Made by a program: the position numbers and the translations under genes. The notes under the pieces were generated by a model. It searched no databases and was not told where the DNA came from. It worked only from the letters and a program-made list of their open reading frames with translations. Below, in pieces: positions 35,201 to 43,118 of a stretch of DNA of 64,000 nt. Position 1 is the first letter of the stretch; each line of letters opens with the position of its first letter. The stretch comes from Phycisphaerales bacterium (GTDB taxonomy: Bacteria; Planctomycetota; Phycisphaerae; Phycisphaerales; UBA1924), in the NCBI GenBank assembly GCA_022072615.1, contig JAJVHS010000045.1:1-64000 (forward strand), given 5' to 3'.

Positions 35201-36328
35201 CTATCTCGTCTTGGCCGCCGCGTGGCACAGCGCCAGCGCGGCCATGCGCACACGGACACCGTTGGAGACCTGGCGGAGGATCACCGACCGTGGTCCATCG
35301 GCCACTTCGCCGTCGATCTCCAGTCCGCGGTTCATCGGACCCGGGTGCATGACGATCGCGCCCTCCTTCATCCGGGCCGCGCGATCGACCGTCATGGCGT
35401 AACCGTGGCGGTACTCGCGGACCGACGGGATGATGTTTGTCTTCTTCGCGGCGGGGACGCCCGCGACCGCCGACCCGGCGGACCCGCCGTCGCCGGCACG
35501 CTCGAACTGGATGCGGAGCATCATCACCGCGTCGGCGGTTCCGATCACCGCGTCGAGGTCGTGGTCGATCCGGCACCTGCCGGTCGCGGCCGGCGAGGCC
35601 AGGCTCGCGTGCGCCGGCGACACCATGCCCGCCGGGCCGATCGCCACCACATCCGCCCCGAGCGTGGTGAGGCCGGCGATCGCGGAACGCGCCACGCGCG
35701 AGCTCGCGACGTCGCCGACGATCGCGATCGTCAGCCCGGAGAGGTCGAAGGTCTCGCCGCGCCCGTGCGCCTCGGCGATCGTGAGGATGTCGAGCAGGCC
35801 CTGCGTGGGGTGCTCGTGGCGGCCGTCGCCGGCGTTGATCACCGGGCACTGCACGTGCTCGGCGGCCATCGCGGCCGCGCCGGATTGCCGGGCCCGGACG
35901 ATGATGGCGTCGATGCCCATGGCCTCGACGTTGGTCGCGGTGTCGACGATCGTCTCGCCCTTGTTGATGCTGGTCGTGCCCCCCGAGAGGTCGACCACAT
36001 CCGCCCCGAGCCGCTGGGCCGCGATCGTGAAGCTCGTCCGCGTGCGGGTCGAGTCCTCGAAGAAGAGCGTGGCGACGGTCCGCCCGCGCAGATCATCGCG
36101 CCGCGGGATCTCGGCCGCGCCGCCGCCGGTCACCAGCGGAATACGCGCCGCGAAACCCAGGATCGCTCGCAGCGACGCCGCGTCCATCCCGTGCAGGCCC
36201 AGCAGGTGCCGATGCCTCCATGCCCCCCCCGCCGCCGGGCTCGAAGCGTTCCCGGTTGGGGTCCGCCACTGGGCGCTGCGGGTTGACGAGATCGCGGTTC
36301 GGATTTCGGTAGTCACGCCCCGAATCAT
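35201..36328 (-). CDS. pyrB: Aspartate carbamoyltransferase, catalytic subunit
   Basis: This 375-residue enzyme makes carbamoyl aspartate, the first committed step of pyrimidine synthesis. The carbamoyl phosphate site FFEDSTRTRTSF, GRHEHPTQGLLD, and the C-terminal HPGPMNRGLEI are all present. It is longer than the usual 310 because of about 36 N-terminal residues before RHRHLLGL and an insert around residue 250. No pyrI or pyrC is adjacent. It lies 31 bases after argH on the same strand; both use carbamoyl phosphate- or aspartate-linked chemistry. Confidence 0.95.
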   Translation of the reverse strand: MIRGVTTEIRTAISSTRSAQWRTPTGNASSPAAGGAWRHRHLLGLHGMDAASLRAILGFAARIPLVTGGGAAEIPRRDDLRGRTVATLFFEDSTRTRTSFTIAAQRLGADVVDLSGGTTSINKGETIVDTATNVEAMGIDAIIVRARQSGAAAMAAEHVQCPVINAGDGRHEHPTQGLLDILTIAEAHGRGETFDLSGLTIAIVGDVASSRVARSAIAGLTTLGADVVAIGPAGMVSPAHASLASPAATGRCRIDHDLDAVIGTADAVMMLRIQFERAGDGGSAGSAVAGVPAAKKTNIIPSVREYRHGYAMTVDRAARMKEGAIVMHPGPMNRGLEIDGEVADGPRSVILRQVSNGVRVRMAALALCHAAAKTR

Positions 36329-36359
36329 ATGGGAGCGCGGAACACCGGGCCGTCAATTG

Positions 36360-37757
36360 TCACGCCATCCCCAGACGCCGGGCCGCCGACTCAACCGCCT
36401 TCGACACCGCGGCCGGACCCGTCCCCCCGGCCACTTCCCGCTTGCGCAGGCAGGACTCAACCGCCAGCGCCGCGAATACGTCTTCGCCGATCAGCGGGCA
36501 GAACTGGCGCAGCTCGTCGAGGGTCAGGTCCTCCAGGGGCTTGTCCGCGGCCAGCGCGAAACGCACGGCCCGGCCCACGATCTCGTGCGACTCGCGGAAC
36601 GCGACGCCCTTCGCGACGAGGTAGTCGGCAAGGTCGGTCGCGTTGGAATACCCGCCCTTGGCCGCGGCGAGCGTGCGCTGCTCGCGCACCGAGGTGTTCG
36701 CCACCACCACCGCGGCCATGCGCAGGCTCAGCGACGCCGATTCCATGGCGTCAAAGAGCGGCTCCTTGTCCTCCTGCATGTCCTTGTTGTACGCCAGGGG
36801 CAGCCCCTTGAGCGTCACCGTCATCGCCGCGTGCGAGCCGACGATCCGCCCGCACTTGCCGCGGATGAGCTCGAGCGAGTCGGGGTTCTTCTTCTGCGGC
36901 ATCAGCGAGCTGCCGCTCGACACCGCGTCGGAGAGCTCCAGGAACCCGAACTCCTGCGTGCAGTAGAGGATCATGTCCTCGGCCATGCGCGACAGGTGGA
37001 CCGCCGCGAGCGACAGGGCCCCGAGCGTCTCGACGACAAAGTCGCGATCGCTCACCGCGTCGAGGCTGTTGGCCGTCGCCGCGTCGAACCCAAGGTCGCG
37101 AGCGATCTGGTCCCGGTCGACGGCGTACGCCGTGCCCGCCAGCGCCCCCGAACCCAGCGGGCACACGTTGACGCGGCGGCGAGCGTCGGCCAGGCGCGCC
37201 CGGTCGCGGTCGAACATCTCCACGTACGCCAGGCACCAGTGACCGAGCAGCACCGGCTGGGCCCGCTGCAGATGCGTGTAGCCGGGAATGACGCACGACG
37301 CGTGCCGCCGGGCAAGGTCCACCAACGACCGCTGGAGGTCCACCAGTTCCCCGGCCCGGGCATCGATCTGCGAGCGCGTCCACAGGCGCAGGTCGGTCGC
37401 GACCTGGTCGTTGCGGCTCCGCCCGGTGTGCAGCTTCTTGCCCAGCGTGCCCACCCGCTTGATCAGCCGGGATTCGACCCAGGAGTGAACATCTTCCTCG
37501 CCCGATCCCAGGGGCGCCGCGGGGTTCTTCTCGATGTCCACCGCGAGCTCGGCGAGCGCCGCCAGGAGCTGGGCCAGTTCCTCGGGGCTGAGCACGCCGG
37601 CTCGGTGGATGGCCTTTGCCCACGCGATCGACCCGGCGATGTCCTCCATCGCCAGGCGATAGTCAAAGGGAAGCGAATCGTTGAACCTGCGAAACAGCGG
37701 GTCCGATGCGCCCTCGAACCGACCACCCCACAGCGCCTGCTTGCCTGCCTCAGACAT
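36360..37757 (-). CDS. argH: Argininosuccinate lyase
   Basis: This 465-residue enzyme splits argininosuccinate into arginine and fumarate. The N-terminus [20 protein letters not shown] and the fumarase/aspartase-superfamily signature [12 protein letters not shown] are diagnostic. I chose the second ATG since GGGAG lies seven bases before it; the other is five codons upstream. It lies in a run of minus-strand genes (LolD-like, argH, pyrB, deacetylase). Confidence 0.96.
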   Translation of the reverse strand: MSEAGKQALWGGRFEGASDPLFRRFNDSLPFDYRLAMEDIAGSIAWAKAIHRAGVLSPEELAQLLAALAELAVDIEKNPAAPLGSGEEDVHSWVESRLIKRVGTLGKKLHTGRSRNDQVATDLRLWTRSQIDARAGELVDLQRSLVDLARRHASCVIPGYTHLQRAQPVLLGHWCLAYVEMFDRDRARLADARRRVNVCPLGSGALAGTAYAVDRDQIARDLGFDAATANSLDAVSDRDFVVETLGALSLAAVHLSRMAEDMILYCTQEFGFLELSDAVSSGSSLMPQKKNPDSLELIRGKCGRIVGSHAAMTVTLKGLPLAYNKDMQEDKEPLFDAMESASLSLRMAAVVVANTSVREQRTLAAAKGGYSNATDLADYLVAKGVAFRESHEIVGRAVRFALAADKPLEDLTLDELRQFCPLIGEDVFAALAVESCLRKREVAGGTGPAAVSKAVESAARRLGMA

Positions 37758-37840
37758 CGCGTGCTCCCGCATGGCCCGGTCGCGGCCGCGGCCCGACCGA
37801 GCGTGCGGGGTGAGGATAGCGGCGTGCCAACCGCGCCCGG

Positions 37841-38542
37841 CTATGCCGACCGTTCGAGCGGACGCCCGGCCAGCCGGTCGAGCGACTCCCGCCGCTCGAA
37901 CCGTTCGCCCATCGCCGGGTCATGGCTGACGCACACCAGCGCGGCGTTCTTCTCGCGGCACGCGTCCTGGATGAGCTGGATGGCCGTCGAGGCGTTCTCG
38001 GGGTCGAGGCTGGCCGTCGGCTCGTCCGCGAGCACCAGCACCGGGTCGCACACGACCGCCCTCGCGACGGCGACCCGCTGCTGCTGTCCGACGCTGAGGC
38101 GATCGGGGTCCGCGTCCACGCGGTCGATCCCCAGGTGCTTGAGCAGCGCGGCGGCCCGGTCCTTGTGCTCGCGGGGAGGGATCGTCGAGAACATCAGCGC
38201 CGCCATCACGTTCTCGAGGGCGGAGAAACCGTGCAGCAGGTTGAAGGTCTGGAAGATCATCCCGATGTGCCGCCCGCGGAACAGGTCCCGGGCCGCACCG
38301 TGCAGGTCGTGCACGCGCGTCCCCGCGATCGACACCGTTCCTTCCGCCGGGTCCAGCAACCCGGCGACAACCTGCAGCAGCGTGCTCTTGCCGTGGCCGG
38401 AGGCGGCGGTCAGCAGCACCTGCTCGCCCCGAGCGACCTCCAGCGAGGACACGCTGACATTCCACGGGGCGCCCGCCGGCTGGTCGGGGTAGCGGAACTT
38501 GAGGTTCTGAATCGACAGTGCTGACATTTGATCACCGGGCAT
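37841..38542 (-). CDS. LolD-like ABC transporter ATP-binding protein
   Basis: This 233-residue ATPase carries Walker A ([12 protein letters not shown]), Q-loop ([10 protein letters not shown]), signature [14 protein letters not shown], Walker B ([13 protein letters not shown]) and the switch His (CVSHDP). The subgroup is that of LolD and MacB. AGGAGG six bases before the ATG fixes the start. The frame continues open for 64 codons upstream through an octamer array, but that part would be repeat-encoded (HQGTKA-type) and is rejected. No permease gene is adjacent. Confidence 0.92.
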   Translation of the reverse strand: MPGDQMSALSIQNLKFRYPDQPAGAPWNVSVSSLEVARGEQVLLTAASGHGKSTLLQVVAGLLDPAEGTVSIAGTRVHDLHGAARDLFRGRHIGMIFQTFNLLHGFSALENVMAALMFSTIPPREHKDRAAALLKHLGIDRVDADPDRLSVGQQQRVAVARAVVCDPVLVLADEPTASLDPENASTAIQLIQDACREKNAALVCVSHDPAMGERFERRESLDRLAGRPLERSA

Positions 38543-38646
38543 GTCGCCCTCCTGGACTTGACGGACAACGACCCAGCCGCCTCCGGCACGGCGGCTGGGT
38601 CGGAGCGTCGCGACCATGGTACCGCCACCATCCGCGTTCGCACGCC

Positions 38647-38718
38647 TCGATACCTCGGCGCCTTGATGCCTTGATGCCTTGGTGCCTTGGTGCCTTGGTG
38701 CCTTGGTGCCTTGATGCC
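38647..38718 (-). repeat. Octamer array, 9 GGCAYCRA-type units
   Basis: On the minus strand nine tandem octamers begin 9 bases after the stop of the dockerin-like gene: GGCATCAA, four GGCACCAA, two GGCATCAA, then GGCGCCGA and GGTATCGA. The outer two units are decayed. It ends 104 bases before the LolD-like gene start. Confidence 0.93.
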
Positions 38719-38727
38719 GTCTGCTAT

Positions 38728-39507
38728 TCAGCACCCCGCCTCATAGGCGAGCACAAAGAAATCGAAGTCGTCGGTGTCGACGAAACCGGTCCGGTCGACG
38801 TCCGCGGTGAAGTCACCGGCCTCGTACGCCCGGACGAACGCATCGAAGTCGTCCGTGTCGGTGAAGCCCGAGGCGTCAAAGTCGCTCGGGCAGCCGGCGA
38901 GATTCGCGCGAACCCACTGGGTCGCCGCCTCGTGGTTCTCCTCGCTGTCGAGCTGGTTGAAGACTATCCAGAACGGCCGCGACGTGCCGAGCGAACCGTC
39001 GCCGCTCCACAGTTCGAGCTCGAGGAGGTAGATGCCCGGCTGCGCCGGGTCCGTCAGCGTGTACCCGAGATGGTGGTGGAACTCTCCTTCGGACCCGACC
39101 TGCAGCGCGAATCCAGTGACCGGGGTGTCGTCCGTCGGCGAGAGCACCGGCCCGAGGTTCCCGAGCTTGACGCGGATCTGCTCGGCGGGAATCGTGTCGA
39201 AGTCGGCGCCGTCCCAGGCTCGCAGAGCCCGGCGGATCGTGAACCCGATCGTGGACCCCGGGGTGAAGGCGTCGATGGCCGAATCGAAGCCCGGGTCGTT
39301 GGTGAAGTTCGGCGACTCGCCGAATTCCGCGCCAAAAACTCGGGTGTTGTGGGTCACTTCTCCCGTCTCGTCGTCGATCTCGCCGGTGCAGATCCGGCCC
39401 AGGTAGTCCTGCTCGAGGTACACGTCGCCGCCATGCTGGCCCAGCGCGGCCGAGCACGCAAGCGCGGACGCGATTGCGGCCATCATCGTGTTCAAACTGA
39501 GATTCAT
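38728..39507 (-). CDS. Exported protein with C-terminal dockerin-like module
   Basis: This 259-residue protein starts at the ATG preceded by AGGAGA and has a signal peptide (MMAAIASALACSAALGQ). The body is an unnamed beta-rich domain with a HHH stretch (EFHHHLGYTLTD) and FWIVFNQ near its end. The last 45 residues are two calcium-loop-like units (DASGFTDTDDFDAF and DRTGFVDTDDFDFF), and the protein ends EAGC. Same ending as the proteins at 1374 and 53395. An octamer array follows. It shares orientation and a 25-base gap with the prepilin-type gene upstream. Confidence 0.8.
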   Translation of the reverse strand: MNLSLNTMMAAIASALACSAALGQHGGDVYLEQDYLGRICTGEIDDETGEVTHNTRVFGAEFGESPNFTNDPGFDSAIDAFTPGSTIGFTIRRALRAWDGADFDTIPAEQIRVKLGNLGPVLSPTDDTPVTGFALQVGSEGEFHHHLGYTLTDPAQPGIYLLELELWSGDGSLGTSRPFWIVFNQLDSEENHEAATQWVRANLAGCPSDFDASGFTDTDDFDAFVRAYEAGDFTADVDRTGFVDTDDFDFFVLAYEAGC

Positions 39508-39532
39508 CGCAAGGTCTCCTTGCCCGCGGGCT

Positions 39533-40330
39533 CTAGCGCTCGCGAGCATTGGGGTAAAACATGTTCCTGTTGAAATCCGTGTACACGCGGTCAAAGCGGA
39601 GCGTCTCGGCGTGACCGTCGAGGAACGCATAGTTGGCGATCGAGGCGAAGCTCTTGGGCGGTCCCCCCCAGGCGGCGATTTCCATCTCGCTCGACGCGGT
39701 CCCGGGCGGGAAGTCCGCGTCGCTCCAGGATTCGGCGTGGACGTGATCGGAGTACGCGTAGTCCGCGTTCCCATCGCCCTCGGTCATCATCAGGAAGTGC
39801 ACCGTCTGCGAGGGAAACGCGATCTTGGAAAGCCTGTCGAAGGGCTCGGACCGGTCCATGCCGGGGTTGAGCGTCCGGCTCGTCCAGTTGTTGATGCCGT
39901 AGCTCGTCCACCGAGCGATCTTCGAGACGTCGGGAGTACCGCCGCTTCTGATCTGCTCGAGGATCTGGTCCAGCGACGGGCGCGTGCTCGTCCCGCCCTG
40001 GCTGACCGGCCAGTACCGGCTGGTGTCGCCGGGTGAACGGAGCACCAGCGGCGATCCGTACAGCTCCGACAGCACCACCGGCCACGCGCGCCTGACCTTG
40101 GCGAGCGAGTTTGACCCGCCGTGAGCAAGCCCCGCGTCGATGAACTGCTCCTTGTAGGTGTTGATGTAGAGGGTGTGCGCGTACTCGAGCTGCTGCATCT
40201 GCACCAGGCACTTGGCCGTCCGGCCTGTCTGCCGCGCCTTTCCGAGCACCGGCAGAAGGATTCCGATCAGCAGCGCCATGATGGCGATGACGACCAGGAG
40301 CTCGATGAGCGTGAATGCTCGTCGTGGCAT
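39533..40330 (-). CDS. Prepilin-type exported protein
   Basis: This 265-residue protein has a type IV prepilin signal: RRA then FTLIELLVVIAIMALLIGILL, with Glu at position 5 after the expected cleavage site. GGAGG just before the ATG fixes the start. After the helix come KARQTGRTAKCLVQMQQL, and near the C-terminus ANYAFLDGHAETLRFDRVY, the motif common in planctomycete prepilin-like proteins. Many such genes exist per planctomycete genome, and the role is unclear. A second upstream ATG exists 11 codons earlier. Confidence 0.85.
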   Translation of the reverse strand: MPRRAFTLIELLVVIAIMALLIGILLPVLGKARQTGRTAKCLVQMQQLEYAHTLYINTYKEQFIDAGLAHGGSNSLAKVRRAWPVVLSELYGSPLVLRSPGDTSRYWPVSQGGTSTRPSLDQILEQIRSGGTPDVSKIARWTSYGINNWTSRTLNPGMDRSEPFDRLSKIAFPSQTVHFLMMTEGDGNADYAYSDHVHAESWSDADFPPGTASSEMEIAAWGGPPKSFASIANYAFLDGHAETLRFDRVYTDFNRNMFYPNARER

Positions 40331-40702
40331 GCCGCCTCCACGGGGCAGGACGCCCGCGGACATGGGGTTCTCATCGGTGGATCGACCGCCCTTGCGGTCA
40401 CAGGGCGAAACCGCCGGCGATCCGCCGCTCACCGACCGGGTTGAACGCCCGGTGGCGGCAGGATCACGGCCGGTGTGCCCGCTCTCGATGCTGGAGATGC
40501 GCCCTGGAGCCTCACGCCGGTGGCGGGCCGCGAGCGAGCCGGATCCCAGGCTCGCTTGAACGGACTCGATCGATCACGGCGACCTGGTCGGCCCAGGAGA
40601 TGAGCGCCACGACGAGATCGGCCCCCGGAGCACTCCACCCGCCCACCAGCGTCGCGATCAGCAGGTCAACGCATACCGAGCACGGCCCCTCGTTGCCAGG
40701 GG

Positions 40703-40720
40703 ATTCTCTGTGGTGAGAAT
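40703..40720. repeat. Inverted repeat ATTCTC-N6-GAGAAT
   Basis: Six-base arms around six bases. GAGAAT resembles the half-site of the palindrome 210 bases on, in opposite arrangement. Function unknown. Confidence 0.4.
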
Positions 40721-40928
40721 GACCCGGTGTTTCATACGGTGTCCCGTGGGAAGCACTTGTATCCGCATCTTCGATTTCATGGGAATGCGTCTCCCAGTTG
40801 TGTGAGAGAGCATGATGTGACCACGCAAGTGGTATCCCTAGTAACCCCGCAGCGCATACAACCGCCGCGAGAACCCCGCGGAGGCGAGCCGAGCAGAGAT
40901 GGGAGATCGAGACGACCAGAAGCGACCC

Positions 40929-40954
40929 CTTATTGAAAACTCGTTCTCAATAAG
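40929..40954. promoter_or_regulatory. Fur-like 26-bp palindrome
   Basis: The 26 bases read CTTATTGA-AAAC-TCGTTC-TCAATAAG in outline and match their own reverse complement at 22 positions. The core TTGAAAA-N4-TTCTCAA is close to Fur-family boxes (TTGAGAA with TTCTCAA). It lies 78 bases beyond the LuxR gene stop and 600 bases upstream of the prepilin-type gene. No iron gene is adjacent. It has no T-run, so a terminator is less likely. Confidence 0.4.
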
Positions 40955-41032
40955 AGTACCGCGCTCGGCGGCTTCCGGCAACGCGATTTTTCTGGAGAAG
41001 CCGGCGTTTCCTTTGGTCAGGCGGAGAGCGGC

Positions 41033-41773
41033 CTATTCGCCGTCCTGGCGAACGGCCTTGCGGCGGCCGTCGGCCCGGCGCGCGGGCGAATCGCCATGCC
41101 GGGCCCGCGGGATTTCGAGCTGGGCAAGGCCGGCGCGAAGGGCGATGTGCGCCAGCTCGACGCGGTTGGCGACTCCGAGCTTGGTCCCCAGGGAAACACG
41201 GTGCCACTCGATGGTCTTGACGCTCCGGCCCAGGTGCTCCGCAATTTCCACCGTGCTCAGCCCGCGGCCGATGAGCGCGAGGATTTCGCGCTCCCGAGCC
41301 GTCAGCCCCGACAGCGAGCCCAGGTCGTCGTGGCGAAGACGGATGCGCTGCTGGTGAGACGAGGCCGGCGCAGTCGCGCTGTCGATCTGGAGAATGAGCC
41401 CATCGGACGTCGGGAGGAGCCGAAGGGACGTGACCCGCCAGGAACCGCGCAGGATGCCCTCAAAGACGATGGTCTTGCCGGTACGGGCGACCTCCTGGAT
41501 GTGACCGAGTCGCTCGGCCGCCACCTGGTCGCTGTAGAGGTCTTTCACGTTCGTGCCGACGAGCGCATTGGGATCGACGCGGGCAAACATCTCCGCGTCG
41601 CGGTTGGCGAACACAATCTTGCCCTGCGATGTCATTACAACGACTTCGGCCGTGACGTCGTGCGTCAACGTTTCCCAGAGTGCCTTGGCGAGTGGTTCCC
41701 AAGTTGCTGACAGCCCCCCGGCCGTCTCACTTGAAGACGCTGAACTGTATCCGGATTTCATGCTCGATGCCAT
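41033..41773 (-). CDS. PAS-LuxR-type transcriptional regulator
   Basis: This 246-residue protein has an N-terminal PAS domain (about 40-130: EVVVMTSQGKIVFANRDAEMF, VGTNVKDLY) and a C-terminal LuxR/GerE helix-turn-helix (about 155-215: LSGLTAREREILALIGRG, STVEIAEHLGRSVKTIEWHR). It lacks a receiver domain, so it probably senses a ligand or redox state through PAS. The last 25 residues are basic and disordered. An ATG four codons in is an alternative start. It is divergent from the LOG gene. Confidence 0.88.
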   Translation of the reverse strand: MASSMKSGYSSASSSETAGGLSATWEPLAKALWETLTHDVTAEVVVMTSQGKIVFANRDAEMFARVDPNALVGTNVKDLYSDQVAAERLGHIQEVARTGKTIVFEGILRGSWRVTSLRLLPTSDGLILQIDSATAPASSHQQRIRLRHDDLGSLSGLTAREREILALIGRGLSTVEIAEHLGRSVKTIEWHRVSLGTKLGVANRVELAHIALRAGLAQLEIPRARHGDSPARRADGRRKAVRQDGE

Positions 41774-41915
41774 GCCTCACACGCAGCGCCAGTACGAGTC
41801 CTCACGCTGGAATGTAACAGTGTACGAGCGCGAGCGGCCCCGCCGCAACCTCCGGGCGTGCAACGCCGCATTCATCCGGTTCTTTTTTTGCCGAGAGTCT
41901 CTACGCTGTTCATTG

Positions 41916-42761
41916 ATGACCGATCCGACCTATTCATCAACCCCGTCAGAAACGCCTCCACGCACGCTGATCGCGGGTCCGCGCACGGCCCCCATCGCGC
42001 GCGAGCAAGGCTGGTGGGGAAAGAACCCGTCAACACCGGAAGCCAGGAATTTCCTTGAAGGACCGCTCGGCCGACTTTCTGAACTCAAGCGGGCGGTCCG
42101 CATCTTTCTCGAGTTCCTCAGCGGCTTTCGCGCGCTGCACTTCGTCGGGCCGTGCGTCACGGTGTTCGGGTCGGCCCGGTTCCGTGAGGACCACCGCTAT
42201 TACGCCATGGCTCGGAACATGGGCGGACGCCTCGCGGATCTGGGCGTCACGACCATGACCGGCGGCGGACCGGGCATCATGGAGGCGGCCAACCGGGGCG
42301 CCAAGGAACACCGGGGTCGGTCGCTGGGGTGCAACATCCTCCTGCCCATGGAGCAGAAGCCCAATCCCTATGTGGATAGCTTCCTGGAGTTCAAGTACTT
42401 CTTCGTGCGCAAGGTGATGCTGGTCAAATACTCGTACGCCTTCGTGGTATTCCCGGGTGGATTCGGGACGCTCGACGAAGTGTTCGAGACGCTGACACTC
42501 GTGCAGACCGAGAAGATCAAGCAGTTCCCAGTGATCCTCATCGGCACGGACTACTGGAAACCACTGGTCGAGTACATCGAGTTCATGGCGTCGGAGGGCA
42601 CGATCAGCCCCGGCGACATCGAGCTGCTCACCGTGACCGACGACCTCTCACTGGCGATCTCCGTCATCCGCCAGAGTCTCGAAGCCAACAAGCCGCGCAC
42701 CATCAAGCGCCGCTGGTGGCTCGGCGAGCCGCGGCCCCGCGTCAGTCCTTCACGCCCTTGA
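41916..42761 (+). CDS. LOG-family protein (TIGR00730-like)
   Basis: This 281-residue Rossmann-fold protein matches the LOG family, named for cytokinin riboside 5'-monophosphate phosphoribohydrolase. The signature PGGFGTLDE and the GGGPGIMEAANRGA loop are intact, and TVFGSARF starts the fold. Bacterial members split nucleoside monophosphates into base and ribose phosphate. About 75 residues precede the core. Its end overlaps the convergent MazG-like gene by 20 bases. Confidence 0.9.
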   Translation: MTDPTYSSTPSETPPRTLIAGPRTAPIAREQGWWGKNPSTPEARNFLEGPLGRLSELKRAVRIFLEFLSGFRALHFVGPCVTVFGSARFREDHRYYAMARNMGGRLADLGVTTMTGGGPGIMEAANRGAKEHRGRSLGCNILLPMEQKPNPYVDSFLEFKYFFVRKVMLVKYSYAFVVFPGGFGTLDEVFETLTLVQTEKIKQFPVILIGTDYWKPLVEYIEFMASEGTISPGDIELLTVTDDLSLAISVIRQSLEANKPRTIKRRWWLGEPRPRVSPSRP

Positions 42762-43056
42762 CCCGGTCGGGATCGGTGTACTTCACCAGCGCCTCGGCGA
42801 TGTCGACGCCGTGGATGTTGGCGAGCGTACACAGCCACGCGAACACGTCCGCGAACTCCTCCCCGAGGTTTCTGCGCTGCTCGGGCGTCGGCGTTTTCCC
42901 CGGGAGATTCTCCTGCAGCGACGTCGACAGCTCACCGACCTCCTCGATGAACCACATGAAAGTACCTGCCGTTCCCCGGGCCGAATCGGTCTTGTAGTAG
43001 CGCTCGCGGATGAGCTGCTGGAACGCCGCGACGGTGATCGTGGAGGGGTCGTGCAT
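42742..43056 (-). CDS. MazG-like nucleotide pyrophosphohydrolase
   Basis: This 104-residue all-alpha protein has the MazG metal pattern EEVGELSTSL and NLGEEFADVFAW. Such small proteins hydrolyse non-canonical or excess nucleoside triphosphates to monophosphates. The ATG at MHDPST is chosen because codons before it look non-coding. The pairing with a nucleotide-acting LOG protein on the other strand is suggestive only. Confidence 0.88.
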   Translation of the reverse strand: MHDPSTITVAAFQQLIRERYYKTDSARGTAGTFMWFIEEVGELSTSLQENLPGKTPTPEQRRNLGEEFADVFAWLCTLANIHGVDIAEALVKYTDPDRVKGVKD

Positions 43057-43118
43057 GCCCAAGCGTACTGCCGCCCGCGCTCGAAGCAAGCCGACGGCGC
43101 GGCCCGGCTCACATCGAT

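Larger units (their letters stand above)
40331..41032. other. Gene-free stretch with a Fur-like palindrome
   Basis: These 702 bases lie between the prepilin-type gene start and the LuxR regulator end. They hold ATTCTC-N6-GAGAAT at 40703-40720 and the strong AT-rich palindrome at 40929-40954. No gene of normal length with support is seen; a 69-codon frame at 40727 has no recognisable protein. Confidence 0.55.

Noticed and set aside
35430-38492. A 1020-codon open frame on the plus strand opposite pyrB, argH and the LolD-like gene
   Set aside because: The three genes on the other strand are certain; the long frame is a GC-driven shadow without homology.
38543-38734. N-terminal extension of the LolD-like ATPase
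   Set aside because: It is encoded by the octamer array (HQGTKA-type repeats), and a good ribosome binding site precedes the ATG at 38542.
40727-40936. A 69-codon gene upstream of the Fur-like site
   Set aside because: No ribosome binding site and no recognisable protein; it overlaps non-coding-looking sequence.
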